This document shows positions 52,003 through 60,831 of a stretch of DNA of 64,000 bases, in pieces. Numbering within the stretch: position 1 is the stretch's first letter; every line of letters starts with the position of its first letter. Origin of the DNA: Streptomyces litmocidini (lineage in GTDB: Bacteria; Actinomycetota; Actinomycetes; Streptomycetales; Streptomycetaceae); the NCBI RefSeq assembly GCF_014649755.1, contig NZ_BMTQ01000014.1, positions 1 through 64,000 on the forward strand, read 5' to 3'. The notes under the pieces are model-generated. The model ran no database searches, had not been told where the DNA came from, and was given only the letters and a program-made list of their open reading frames with translations. The position numbers were made by a program, and so were the translations under genes.

Positions 52003-52827
52003 CTAGGGGGTGTCCGACAGGAACGGGCCCACGTACTCCGCCCCCCGGTCCCGCAGCAGTTCGTGCAGGGCCGCGAAGACCTCCGCCGAGCGGCGGCCCG
52101 GCCAGTCGTCCGGCAGGAGCTCCGCCGGGAGCACCGGGTCCGCGTAGGGCAGCCGGCGCCAGGAGTCCAGGGCGAGGAGGTAGTCCCGGTAGGCGTCCTC
52201 GGCGCCCGCAGGGGCCGCCCGCCAGGCCCGCAGGACCGGCTCGTGGGCCGCGAGGAACTCCTCGTGGAGTCCGGCGATCGCCGGCAGGTCCCACCAGCGG
52301 GCCACCGCCCCGGCCGTCGCCGCGTACCCCAGGTGGTCGCCGCGGAAGAGGTCGACGTACGGGGAGAGCTCCAGGCGCTCCAGGGCGTTCCGGGTCTCCT
52401 CGTACAGCCGGGCGGGCGCGATCCAGACGCCCGGCGCCGCCGTGCCGAAGCCCAGCCGGGCGAGCCGGGAGCGCAGCAGGTGCCGCTTGTGCCGCTCGGC
52501 CTCGGGCACCGAGAAGACGGCCAGGACCCAGCCCTCGGACAGCTTCGGCTCCGTGCGGGCGTAGATCCGGCGGTCGCCGTCGTCCAGGAGCCGCCGGGCG
52601 TCCTCCGAGAGGGCGTACCCGGCGGCGCCGCCCGCCGTCCGGCCCGGCAGCAGCAGCCCGCGCCGCTTGAGCCGCGACACCGAGGAGCGCACCGAGGGCG
52701 CGTCGACGCCGAGCACGCCGAGCAGCCGGATGAGCGCGGCCACCGGCACCGGCGACTCGTCGGGCGCACGGCCGTAGGCGCCGTAGAAGGAGACGATCAG
52801 GGATCGGGGAGTGTGCTGCTCGGCCAC
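52003..52827 (-). CDS. paaX: PaaX family transcriptional repressor
   Basis: 274 residues from GTG at 52827; a second GTG at 52854 is possible. The N-terminus AEQHTPRSLIVSFYGAYGR starts the PaaX winged helix, with SSVSRLKRRGLLLPGR as recognition region. The central PaaX domain (LSEGWVLAVFSVPEAERHKRHLLRSRLARLGFG) and C-terminal PaaX_C region are complete. PaaX proteins repress aromatic-CoA catabolism and are released by the aryl-CoA ligand. It follows the aryl-CoA ligase gene by 37 nt, and the shared TGACGACAGTCA motif at 46832 and 54546 is its probable operator. Confidence 0.88.
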   Translation of the reverse strand: MAEQHTPRSLIVSFYGAYGRAPDESPVPVAALIRLLGVLGVDAPSVRSSVSRLKRRGLLLPGRTAGGAAGYALSEDARRLLDDGDRRIYARTEPKLSEGWVLAVFSVPEAERHKRHLLRSRLARLGFGTAAPGVWIAPARLYEETRNALERLELSPYVDLFRGDHLGYAATAGAVARWWDLPAIAGLHEEFLAAHEPVLRAWRAAPAGAEDAYRDYLLALDSWRRLPYADPVLPAELLPDDWPGRRSAEVFAALHELLRDRGAEYVGPFLSDTP

Positions 52828-52864
52828 GTGATCACTGTAAGCGGTGGTGGACACGTCATGCCGG

Positions 52865-54487
52865 TCACGCCGGGGTCCGCAGCAGGAAGCGCTGGAGCTT
52901 CCCCGTCGCCGTGCGCGGCAGCGCGTCGAGGAAGACGATCTCCCGGGGCGATTTGTACGGGGCGATGCGGGCGCGGACGAAGGCCCGCAACGCGGCGGCG
53001 GTGCTCGCGTCGCGCGGCACCCCGTCCCGCACCACCGTGTACGCCACGACGACCTGGCCGCGCAGCTCGTCCGGGCGGCCGACCACCGCCGTCTCCACCA
53101 CGTCGGGGTGGTCGAGGAGCACCTCCTCGACCTGGGGGCCGGCGATGTTGTAGCCGGCCGAGATGATCATGTCGTCGGCCCGTGAGACGTAGCGGAACCA
53201 GCCGTCGGGCTCCCGGACGTACGTGTCGCCCGTGATGTTCCAGCCGTCCCGTACGTACTCCTCCTGGCGGGGGTCGGCCAGATAGCGGCAGCCCACCGGG
53301 CCGCGCACCGCGAGCAGTCCCTCCTCGCCGTCCGGGACGCCCCCGCCGTCGCGGTCGACGATCCTGGCCTGCCAGCCGGGCACCGGACGCCCCGTGGTGC
53401 CGGGACGGATGTCGCCGTCGGCGGCGGAGATGAAGATGTGCAGCAGTTCGGTGGCGCCGATGCCGTTGATCAGGCGCAGTCCGGTCCGCGCGTACCAGGC
53501 CGTCCAGGTCGCCTCCGGCAGGTTCTCGCCGGCCGAGACGCAGCGGCGCAGCGAGGCCACCTCGGGGGCGGTGCCCTGGGCCAGCTCCTCCAGCATGACC
53601 CGGTAGGCCGTCGGGGCGGTGAAGAGCACCGAGACCCGGTGCCGCTCGATCGCCGCGAGCAGCTGTTTGGGCCCGGCCTGTTCGAGGAGGACCGCGCTCG
53701 CCCCGGCCCGCAGGGGGAAGACGACGAGCCCGCCGAGGCCGAAGGTGAAGGCGAGCGGCGGTGAGCCGGCGAAGACGTCGTCGGGCAGCGGGCGCAGGAC
53801 GTGCGCGGAGAAGGTGTCGGCGACGGCCAGGACGTCCCGGTGGAAGTGGACGCAGCCCTTGGGCCGCCCGGTCGTTCCGGAGGTGAAGGCGATCAGGGCC
53901 ACGTCGTCGGCGGCGGTCGCCACCGCCTCGTACGGGTCGGGCCGGCGGTCGGCGAGGGCCAGCAGGTCGTCCGGCCCGTCCCCGCCGAAGGGGGTGACGC
54001 GGAGCCCGGGTATCCGGGCCGCGAGGAGCTCGTCGAGCACTCGGGCGTCGCAGAGCGCGTGGGTGCAGCGGGCGGCCTCGGCCATCACGGCCAGCTCGGG
54101 GGCGCGCTGCTGGGCCAGGACGGTGACGGCGACGCCGCCGGCCTTCATCACGGCGAGCCAGCAGGCGGCGAGCCACGGGGTGGTGGGGCCGCGCAGGAGG
54201 ACCCGGTTGCCGGGCACCACCCGCAGGTCGGTGGTGAGGACGTGGGCGATGCGGTCCACCCGGTCGCGCAGCTCCCCGTAGCTCCAGACCCCGCCCTCGC
54301 CGTCGTGGAAGGCGGGCCGGTCGGCGCCGAACCGTTCTACCGTGCGGTCGAGGAGTTCCGTGCCGCAGTTGAGCCGATCGGGGTAACGGAGCTCGGGGAG
54401 GTCGAAGACGAGGCGCGGCCAGCGGTCGGGAGGCGGCAGCCGGTCGCGGGCGAACGTGTCGAGGTGGGCCGAGGGCGTCAGCTCCAT
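52865..54487 (-). CDS. 2-aminobenzoate (anthranilate)-CoA ligase / benzoate-CoA ligase family
   Basis: 540 residues. The AMP-binding motif is IAFTSGTTGRPKGCVHFHRD, followed by NGIGATELLHIFISA, the ITGDTYVREPDGWFRYVSRADDMI block and the catalytic lysine in LPRTATGKLQRF. GATELLHIF and the Gly-Cys-Val-His-Phe-His stretch are characteristic of the benzoate/2-aminobenzoate-CoA ligase subgroup. It starts the pathway that continues through the bifunctional monooxygenase. Its promoter (TTGACT/TACGCT) is overlapped by the shared operator and is divergent from the acyl-CoA dehydrogenase gene. Confidence 0.87.
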   Translation of the reverse strand: MELTPSAHLDTFARDRLPPPDRWPRLVFDLPELRYPDRLNCGTELLDRTVERFGADRPAFHDGEGGVWSYGELRDRVDRIAHVLTTDLRVVPGNRVLLRGPTTPWLAACWLAVMKAGGVAVTVLAQQRAPELAVMAEAARCTHALCDARVLDELLAARIPGLRVTPFGGDGPDDLLALADRRPDPYEAVATAADDVALIAFTSGTTGRPKGCVHFHRDVLAVADTFSAHVLRPLPDDVFAGSPPLAFTFGLGGLVVFPLRAGASAVLLEQAGPKQLLAAIERHRVSVLFTAPTAYRVMLEELAQGTAPEVASLRRCVSAGENLPEATWTAWYARTGLRLINGIGATELLHIFISAADGDIRPGTTGRPVPGWQARIVDRDGGGVPDGEEGLLAVRGPVGCRYLADPRQEEYVRDGWNITGDTYVREPDGWFRYVSRADDMIISAGYNIAGPQVEEVLLDHPDVVETAVVGRPDELRGQVVVAYTVVRDGVPRDASTAAALRAFVRARIAPYKSPREIVFLDALPRTATGKLQRFLLRTPA

Positions 54488-54530
54488 GAGTCCGTCCCCC
54501 TGTCGTGGTGGGGTCGTCCGTCGCTCCACG

Positions 54531-54559
54531 AGCGTATCGTGTTGGTGACGACAGTCAAC
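54531..54559 (-). promoter_or_regulatory. Ligase promoter overlapped by the shared palindromic operator
   Basis: On the minus strand TTGACT (54558-54553) and TACGCT (54536-54531) are 16 nt apart. GTTGGTGACGACAGTCAAC at 54541-54559 is an imperfect palindrome covering the -35 and spacer, and contains TGACGACAGTCA, also found at 46832-46843. Binding here would block the ligase-paaX transcript and possibly the divergent one. Confidence 0.65.
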
Positions 54560-54561
54560 GG

Positions 54562-54815
54562 TTCGCGACAAGGGTGCCGGAGGGCGCCGGGACGGAGGCG
54601 CCGCGAGGCGCTGGGCCCGGGGCGCCGCACGGCACCGGGACCGGGGCGCCGCACGGCGTCGGGAGGAGGGCGCCGCGAGGCGCCGGGACCCGGGCGCCGG
54701 AAGGCGCGAGGGCCGGGACGCCGCACGGCGTCGTGACCAGGGCGCCACGAGGCGCGGGGACGAAGGCGCCGGACGGCGCCGCGACGAGGGCGCCGGAGGG
54801 CGCCGGAGAGGGCCC
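54562..54815. repeat. 24-bp minisatellite between ligase and acyl-CoA dehydrogenase genes
   Basis: About ten degenerate 24-bp units on the theme GGCGCC-N4-GGCGCC plus GGGAC run up to the ATG of the acyl-CoA dehydrogenase gene. GGCGCC is self-complementary and paired copies within a unit can form hairpins. One frame stays open across it, but that frame is not the dehydrogenase frame, so I treat it as non-coding. It fills the 330-nt gap apart from the promoter. Confidence 0.85.
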
Positions 54816-54817
54816 AC

Positions 54818-56029
54818 ATGCCCGCATTCTCGCTCGATCCGGCACAGACCACCTGGTGTGCGGAGCTCAGCGCGCTCGCCGCCGAGCGCCTCAAGCCCCT
54901 CGCCGACCGGGGCGAACCCGGCAGGGTCAACCGCCCCCTCGTCGCCGCCCTCGGCGAGCTCGGCCTGCTCGCCCGCCTCTTCGAGGCCGGCGCCCTCGAC
55001 CTCTGCCTCCTGCGCGAATCCCTCGCCCGCACCTGCACCGAGGCCGAGACCGCACTCGCCCTCCAGGGCCTCGGCGCCCATCCCGTCGCCGCCTTCGGCA
55101 CCCCCGCCCAGCGCGCCCGCTGGCTCCCCGAGGTCACCGCCGGACGCGCCGTCGCCGCCTTCGCCCTCTCCGAACCGGACGCCGGCTCCGACGCCGCCGC
55201 CCTCGCCCTCGACGCCGTCCCCGACGGACGCGGCGGCTGGCGCCTGCACGGCGAGAAGCGCTGGATCTCCAACGCCCCCGAGGCCGACTTCGCCACCGTC
55301 TTCGCCCGCACCACCCGGGGCGCCGGAGCCCGCGGCGTCACCGCCTTCCTCGTCCCCGCCGACCGCCCGGGACTCGGCGGCGAACCGCTCGACATGCTCG
55401 CCCCGCACGCCCTGGGCACCCTCACCTTCGACGGCGTCCCCGTCGGCCCCGACGACCTCCTCGGCGCACCGGACCGGGGCTTCCGGGTCGCCATGAACAC
55501 CCTGAACCTCTTCCGGCCCAGCGTCGGCGCCTTCGCCGTCGGCATGGCCCAGGCCGCCCTCGACGCGACCCTCGCCCACACCGCCGCCCGCCCCGCCTTC
55601 GGCGGCGTCCTCGCCGACCTCCAGGCCGTCTCGCACCGCGTCGCCGAGATGGCCACCCGCACCGAGGCCGCCCGCCTCCTCGTGTACGCGGCGGCCGTCG
55701 CGTACGACGAGGGGGACCCCGACGTCCCCCGCCGCTCCGCCATGGCCAAGCTCCTCGCCACCGAGACCGCCCAGTACGTCGTCGACGCCGCCGTCCAGCT
55801 GCACGGCGCCCTCGCCCTCCAGCGCGGCCACCTCCTGGAGCACCTCTACCGGGAGGTCCGCGCACCCCGGATCTACGAGGGCGCGACGGAGGTGCAGCGC
55901 ACGATCATCGCGAAGGAGCTGTACGCGAAGGTGCCGTCCCCCGAGGCCCTGCCCACCGAGGCCCCGCCCGTCGGGCGGCGGCCCGCGGAGGACACGCACA
56001 CCCCGGAGCCGAAGGAGGCGACCGCATGA
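54818..56029 (+). CDS. Acyl-CoA dehydrogenase
   Basis: 403 residues. FAD/substrate motifs are VAAFALSEPDAGSDAAALAL and GEKRWISNAPEADFATVFART; the C-terminal region has YVVDAAVQLHGALALQRGH and RIYEGATEVQRTIIAKEL. It should oxidise an alicyclic or open-chain acyl-CoA made after ring reduction in the 2-aminobenzoyl-CoA route. ATG at 54818 directly follows a 24-bp repeat array and lacks an obvious ribosome site except GGAGAGG (54802-54808). It overlaps the RidA gene by 4 nt (ATGA). Confidence 0.9.
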   Translation: MPAFSLDPAQTTWCAELSALAAERLKPLADRGEPGRVNRPLVAALGELGLLARLFEAGALDLCLLRESLARTCTEAETALALQGLGAHPVAAFGTPAQRARWLPEVTAGRAVAAFALSEPDAGSDAAALALDAVPDGRGGWRLHGEKRWISNAPEADFATVFARTTRGAGARGVTAFLVPADRPGLGGEPLDMLAPHALGTLTFDGVPVGPDDLLGAPDRGFRVAMNTLNLFRPSVGAFAVGMAQAALDATLAHTAARPAFGGVLADLQAVSHRVAEMATRTEAARLLVYAAAVAYDEGDPDVPRRSAMAKLLATETAQYVVDAAVQLHGALALQRGHLLEHLYREVRAPRIYEGATEVQRTIIAKELYAKVPSPEALPTEAPPVGRRPAEDTHTPEPKEATA

Positions 56030-56439
56030 GCCTGCACCGCCACAACCCCGCCGAACTCTCCCCGCCCACCGGCTTCTCCCACGCCGTCACCGCCACCGGG
56101 TCCCGGCTCGTCTTCCTCGCCGGACAGACCGCCCTCGACACCCGGGGCGAGGTCGTGGGGGAGGGGATCACCGAGCAGTTCACCACCGCCCTCGCCCATC
56201 TGCTCACCGCCCTGCGGCACGCCGGCGGCACCCCCGCGGACCTCGCCCGCGTCACCGTCTACACCACCGACGTCCCCGGCTACCGCGAGCACGCGCACGA
56301 ACTGGGCCGGATCTGGCGCCGCTTGGCGGGCCGTGACTACCCGGCGATGGCCGTCATCGGAGTCGTACGCCTCTGGGACGAGCAGGCCCTGGTGGAGCTC
56401 GACGGCTTCGCGGTCCTCGACGAACCCGCGCCCGCTTGA
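56026..56439 (+). CDS. RidA family (enamine/imine deaminase) protein
   Basis: 137 residues, single domain. RidA-type strands include LVFLAGQTALDTRGEVVGEG, the helix TTALAHLLTALRHAGGTPADLARVTVY and the terminal WDEQALVELDGFAVL. The arginine before the last strand (VVRLWDEQ) differs in context from canonical RidA, so it belongs to a divergent Rid subgroup. In this pathway it could hydrolyse the enamine/imine left after the amino group of 2-aminobenzoyl-CoA is exposed, releasing ammonia. It is coupled to the dehydrogenase. Confidence 0.83.
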   Translation: MSLHRHNPAELSPPTGFSHAVTATGSRLVFLAGQTALDTRGEVVGEGITEQFTTALAHLLTALRHAGGTPADLARVTVYTTDVPGYREHAHELGRIWRRLAGRDYPAMAVIGVVRLWDEQALVELDGFAVLDEPAPA

Positions 56440-56530
56440 TCAACTGGTCACCCGCCCGGGCCGGGCTTAGTGTCGAAAGGTGGACTGACCGGCCCACGGC
56501 ACACTCACCAGGCGAGGCCCGAGGCGCCAC

Positions 56531-58084
56531 ATGAGTACACCCAAGCCGACGACACCCGAGCAGACCGCCCCTCCGAAGAAGGGTGGGGACGGCAAGGGCA
56601 TCGCCCTGTTCGTGATCGCGTCCTGTCAGCTGATGGTGGTCCTCGACATCACCATCGTGAACATCGCCCTCCCGCACATCCAGACGGCGCTGGACTTCTC
56701 GACCACCAGCCTGTCCTGGGTCGTCAACGCCTACACGCTCACCTTCGGCGGACTGCTGCTGCTCGGCGGGCGCACCGGCGACATCCTGGGACGGCGACGC
56801 GTCTTCATCTTCGGCGTGCTGCTCTTCGGACTGGCCTCCCTCTTCTGCGGGCTCGCGCAGAGCGAGTGGCAACTCCTCGCGGCCCGGGCCCTCCAGGGCG
56901 TCGGCGGCGCGATAGCCTCGCCGACCTCGCTCTCCCTCATCACCACGACGTTCGACGAAGGCCCGGAACGCAACCGGGCCTTCGGCGTCTTCGCGGGCGT
57001 CTCGGCCGGCGGCGGCGCGATCGGCCTGGTGGCCGGGGGCATGCTCGTCCAATGGCTCGACTGGCGCTGGATCTTCTTCGTCAACGTCCCGATCGCCGTG
57101 CTGATCGCGCTCCTCACACCGCGTCACGTCAAGGAGTCCGAGCGGCACCCCGGCCACTTCGACCTCGCCGGCGCGCTGACCTCGACGCTCGGCATGGTGG
57201 CGCTGGTGTACGGATTCATCCGGGCCGCGCAGGAGGGCTGGAGCGACCCCTACACGATCGGCTCGTTCGCCGCCGCGATCGTCCTCCTGGCCGCGTTCAT
57301 CCTCATCGAGCGGCGCTCCCAGCAGCCCATCACGCCCCTGCACATGTTCGCCGACCGCAACCGCTCGGGCACCTACGTCATCATGCTCTGCCTGGCCGCG
57401 GCCATCTTCGGGATGTTCTTCTTCCTCACCCTCTTCGTGCAGCAGGTGCTGGGCTTCAGCCCCCTGACGACGGGCCTCGCGTTCCTGCCGGTCAGCGCCA
57501 TCATCGCGGTCGGCGCCGGCTTCACGTCCAACCTGCTGCCCAAGTACGGTCCGAAGCCCTTCATGGTGACGGGCTCGGTGCTCGCCGCGGCCGGCCTGTC
57601 CTGGCTGACGCTCACCGACGTGAACTCCACCTACGCGGGCAGCATCCTCGGACCGATCCTCGTCTTCGGTCTCGGCATGGGGCTGATGTTCGTCTCGCTG
57701 ACCATCATGGCGCTGTCGAACGTCGAGCCGAGGGAGTCCGGCGCCGCGTCGGGCCTGCTCAACGCCATGCAGCAGGTGGGCGGTTCGCTCGGCCTCTCGA
57801 TCCTGGTGACCGTCTTCGGCACGGCCAGCCGCAACGAGGCGGACAAGCAGGTCCCCGCCTTCCTCTCCCAGGCCGGCCCGCTGGAGAAGGCCCGGTTCGC
57901 CAAGACCGGCCAGCTCCCACCGCCCTGGAGCGACCAGGTCCTCACCTCCGGCGTCTCCGCGGGCTTCGTCACGGCGGCGATCTTCGCCGTCGTCGGCGCC
58001 CTGGTCGCCCTCTTCGTGATCCAGGTCCGCGCCTCCGACATCGAACGGCTCAAGGGCGGCGGAGTGATGCCGGGCGCCGGCTGA
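56531..58084 (+). CDS. MFS transporter, DHA2 (EmrB/QacA) family
   Basis: 517 residues with about 14 membrane helices. Motifs are the helix-1 segment LMVVLDITIVNIALPHIQTAL, loop 2-3 GGRTGDILGRRRVF, and the motif-C region AGVSAGGGAIGLVAGG of drug:H+ antiporters with 14 spans. It should export a small toxic compound using the proton gradient. It has its own 91-nt upstream region containing a possible operator; no TetR/MarR regulator is adjacent. It converges with the PASTA-like gene 6 nt away. Its substrate is unknown; export of aromatic acids would fit the neighbouring catabolic genes. Confidence 0.9.
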   Translation: MSTPKPTTPEQTAPPKKGGDGKGIALFVIASCQLMVVLDITIVNIALPHIQTALDFSTTSLSWVVNAYTLTFGGLLLLGGRTGDILGRRRVFIFGVLLFGLASLFCGLAQSEWQLLAARALQGVGGAIASPTSLSLITTTFDEGPERNRAFGVFAGVSAGGGAIGLVAGGMLVQWLDWRWIFFVNVPIAVLIALLTPRHVKESERHPGHFDLAGALTSTLGMVALVYGFIRAAQEGWSDPYTIGSFAAAIVLLAAFILIERRSQQPITPLHMFADRNRSGTYVIMLCLAAAIFGMFFFLTLFVQQVLGFSPLTTGLAFLPVSAIIAVGAGFTSNLLPKYGPKPFMVTGSVLAAAGLSWLTLTDVNSTYAGSILGPILVFGLGMGLMFVSLTIMALSNVEPRESGAASGLLNAMQQVGGSLGLSILVTVFGTASRNEADKQVPAFLSQAGPLEKARFAKTGQLPPPWSDQVLTSGVSAGFVTAAIFAVVGALVALFVIQVRASDIERLKGGGVMPGAG

Positions 58085-58090
58085 GCCCCC

Positions 58091-58825
58091 CTACGGCCCC
58101 AGCGTGGCGTACGGCCGCTCGGGGCAGACGGCGTCGGGCGGCGCCAGCTTCAGATAGACGGTCCCGTACTGCGGGTCCTCGACCGTCTCACCCGGCTCGG
58201 GATCCTGGAAGCAGACCTTCCACGGATCCGCGACGCCGGGCAGCGCCACATCGGAGTACGCGCTCTCCGGCTCGACCTTCCTGAACCCGACCGGCGCCAG
58301 CGCCTCCCCGGCCCGCGCGAAGGTCATGCCGGTGACGGCGGGCATCCTCGGCCAGGGCGGCTTCTCGCCGTCGACGGCGGGGCAGGGCGCCCCGACGCGC
58401 ACCACCCCGAGATCCAGCACGGGCCGGCCGCCGTCGCGCCGCCCCGCCGACGTCTGGAAGCACACCGTCCACTCGTCCGCGTCCCACTGCCGCGCGTCCT
58501 GGTCGGAGGCGTCGTGCGACACGACGGAGTACCCGGCGGCGGAAGCGGCCCCCTGAGCCTCCCGGAGCCCCTTCCCGACGAGCGCGGGAGGCCCGGTGGG
58601 CGTGGGCACGGCGGAGACGGTACCCGCGACCCCCGGAGGCCGGGCGTCACCCCGCACGGCCTCCTTCTCCGGCGGACCGCCGCCGAAGAGGCGAGTCACG
58701 CCCCCGACAGCCACGAGCACCACGACCAGAACGCCGACGACGACCCCCGGCCGCCGCCACCACCGCCGAACGGCCTCCCGGGGAGGCGACGGGGGCGGCG
58801 GCGGGGCAGAGGGGTACGAGTCCAC
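58091..58825 (-). CDS. Membrane-anchored protein with PASTA-like repeats
   Basis: 244 residues from GTG at 58825. A short Pro-rich cytoplasmic leader and basic WWRRP precede one membrane helix (VVVGVLVVVLVAVGGV). The outer part has two PASTA-like units (PALVGKGLREAQGAASAAGYSVVSHD and PAVTGMTFARAGEALAPVGFRKVEPE), each followed by a Trp-x-Val-Cys-Phe-Gln strand. PASTA domains bind peptidoglycan-type ligands in Ser/Thr kinases, but no kinase is present, so this may be a stand-alone wall-binding protein. The paired cysteines suggest disulfides. Confidence 0.75.
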   Translation of the reverse strand: MDSYPSAPPPPPSPPREAVRRWWRRPGVVVGVLVVVLVAVGGVTRLFGGGPPEKEAVRGDARPPGVAGTVSAVPTPTGPPALVGKGLREAQGAASAAGYSVVSHDASDQDARQWDADEWTVCFQTSAGRRDGGRPVLDLGVVRVGAPCPAVDGEKPPWPRMPAVTGMTFARAGEALAPVGFRKVEPESAYSDVALPGVADPWKVCFQDPEPGETVEDPQYGTVYLKLAPPDAVCPERPYATLGP

Positions 58826-59100
58826 GCGGGGATCGTAGACACAACCCCCGCGTCCGGCACGGGGGTTCTCCGGCTTCTCGCGGCTTTCTCCGGTCCCGGG
58901 TCCTGGATGTCCCGGAAAAGACCCGGCAGACCCGTGACTTGCACGGACAGGCCGCGTGGGGCCGCCGAGCCGGGAAGACGACGTTTCCTCCCTTTCGCCC
59001 TCGTGCCAGTCGATGGGGCCGAAAGTCCCGGGAGGGTCCCACGGCCCGGGTCGGATGAGCCCCAGGACGGGCGTGACTCGCCCTGGGGCGTGAGGTCCGG
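58826..59100. other. 275-nt intergenic region downstream of the FG-GAP gene
   Basis: No gene is visible. It carries the terminator at 59059-59089 and a TCCCGGAAAAG motif at 58910 that recurs on the other side of the FG-GAP gene. The minus-strand promoter of the PASTA-like gene must lie in 58826-58950, but no clear box pair is seen. Confidence 0.45.
59059..59089 (-). terminator. Terminator-like hairpin after the FG-GAP gene
   Basis: GCCCCAGG (59059-59066) pairs with CCTGGGGC (59082-59089), and GGGCG/CGCCC inside extends the stem. It starts 12 nt past the stop on the minus strand. No T-run follows. Confidence 0.6.
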
Positions 59101-60831
59101 TCAGAAGAGGCGGTTGTACGTGTTCCAGCCGCCGCCGACCTTCGTGCGGGTGGCGAACGGCGCGGCCGCGTTGCCGGTGCCCCGGTACAGCCACAGGACC
59201 CCGGCCCTGTCGCGGGCCACCGCGTCCGCCCTGCCGTCGTCGGTGAGGTCCCCGGCGACGACCAACTGGTCGTACGCGCCCCAGCCGCCGCCGACCTTCG
59301 TGCGGGTGGCGTACGGGGCCGTACCGCTGCCCGTTCCCCGGTACAGCCACAGGATCCCGGCCCTGTCGCGGGCCAGCAGGTCGGCCCGTCCGTCACCGGT
59401 GACGTCGGCACCACCGGCGAGCCGGTCGTAGGTCCCCCAGCCGCCGCCGACCCTCACCCGCGTCTTGAACCGCGCGCCGGTGAAGCTGCCGGTGCCCTTG
59501 TAGAGCCACAGCACGCCGGTCTTGTCCCGGGCGAGGAGGTCCATGTACCCGTCCCGGTCGAGGTCGCCGGCGCCGTCGATCCGGTCGTAGACGTTCCAGC
59601 CGGTGCCGACGCGGACGCGGGGGGCGAAGGGCTCGTAGTAGACGTCTTGGCGGTCGTAGTACCAGAGGGTGCCGGAAGCGTCGCGGGCGACCAGGTCGCC
59701 GTGTCCCCGGGTGGCGGCTGACGGTAGGACGTAGCCGAAGTGGGCGGGGAATTCCGTCAGAGGGGAAAGCTCGGTCAGCATGTTGTACGTCTGCCAGCCG
59801 GTGCCGACCTGGTCTCGGGGCGCGAGCGCCGTGGTCGCGTTGCCGGTGCCGCGGTACTGGAACAGGGTTCCGGTGGTGTCGCGGGTCAGGAGGCCGTGGC
59901 GGGGAAGGACGGGCTTGCCCAGTGCGGTGAAGGGGGCGCTCGTCTGGCGGACGTCGGAGTACTGGGTGCGGAAGTCGTAGATGTCGTACCTGGTGATGAC
60001 CTCGAATTTCGCCATGTAGGCGCCCGAGAGTGTGGTGAATTCGTAGCCGATGGTGTGGTCGCCGGGCTCGAGGTGGCAGTCGAGGTTCGCCGAGGCGCTC
60101 AGGATCATGGTGGAGGGCTGGGTGCAGGTGGCTCCGGCCTCTGTGGTGAGCCCGCCGATGTGGATGTCGTTCGGACCTCGCCAGAGGTACCCATCGGCCG
60201 GCCGGAACCAGAGGGTCAGGTTGCCGGCGTCGTTGGCGTGGACCCGGATCTGCTGGCGCACCGTTCCACCGGAGGGGACATCGGGCAGGTCGAAGGTGAC
60301 GGTGTTCAGCGCGGCGCTCGCGACGGTCTTGACGACGACCTTCGCGCTGCCGTGGGTGGCGTCGGCCGGTGTGGCACCGGCGGTGCGGGCGGTTGCGATG
60401 CCGGCGGCCAGGTCGCCGCCCCTGGGGACGTAGGCGAAGCCCCAGTGGACCGCGGTGTCCGGCGCGTCCTTGGGTACGACGAAGCCGGGGCGCAGGCCGG
60501 AGGGGCCGCACACGTAGACGGCGACGAGACCGGCCACCTCCGTGCAGTCGTTGGCCTGCGTAGTGAATCCCTGCGGGACTCCCGCCCCGTCTCCGGCCGG
60601 TCCGGTCAGCGGCTTCGTGGAGAACGCGATCACGGTCCTGCCGTCCGGGATGCCGGACTCCACCTCGGGCGAGAGGCGGGGCGCGGTGCCGGGGGCCGCG
60701 ACCTGGTCGTGCACGGACAGCCTCAGGACGTCGTCCTCGGCCATGGCCGTGCCGGAGTTCGCGAGTGTCGCCGCGGTGAGGAGGCCGGTGGCGGCGCTGA
60801 AGGCTGCCATACGGCGTGCTGCTCGGTTCAT
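59101..60831 (-). CDS. Secreted FG-GAP/VCBS repeat protein
   Basis: 576 residues. A signal peptide (AAFSAATGLLTAATLANSGTAMA) is followed by a beta-rich N-terminal domain with paired cysteines (about 25-300). Then come four or five FG-GAP-type repeats of about 48 residues, each containing DLDRDGYMDLLARD-like calcium loops and LWLYRGTG. This should form an extracellular beta propeller. Such streptomycete proteins are of unknown ligand. The start ATG at 60831 follows AGAAGGA. Codon use is slightly less GC-biased than in neighbouring genes, and the gene is bordered by related intergenic motifs, so it could be recently acquired. Confidence 0.83.
   Translation of the reverse strand: MNRAARRMAAFSAATGLLTAATLANSGTAMAEDDVLRLSVHDQVAAPGTAPRLSPEVESGIPDGRTVIAFSTKPLTGPAGDGAGVPQGFTTQANDCTEVAGLVAVYVCGPSGLRPGFVVPKDAPDTAVHWGFAYVPRGGDLAAGIATARTAGATPADATHGSAKVVVKTVASAALNTVTFDLPDVPSGGTVRQQIRVHANDAGNLTLWFRPADGYLWRGPNDIHIGGLTTEAGATCTQPSTMILSASANLDCHLEPGDHTIGYEFTTLSGAYMAKFEVITRYDIYDFRTQYSDVRQTSAPFTALGKPVLPRHGLLTRDTTGTLFQYRGTGNATTALAPRDQVGTGWQTYNMLTELSPLTEFPAHFGYVLPSAATRGHGDLVARDASGTLWYYDRQDVYYEPFAPRVRVGTGWNVYDRIDGAGDLDRDGYMDLLARDKTGVLWLYKGTGSFTGARFKTRVRVGGGWGTYDRLAGGADVTGDGRADLLARDRAGILWLYRGTGSGTAPYATRTKVGGGWGAYDQLVVAGDLTDDGRADAVARDRAGVLWLYRGTGNAAAPFATRTKVGGGWNTYNRLF

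Noticed and set aside
54505..54817. Possible repeat protein encoded by the 24-bp array upstream of the acyl-CoA dehydrogenase gene
   Set aside because: The open frame is not the dehydrogenase frame and has no ribosome site or conserved end; the array is better seen as an intergenic minisatellite.
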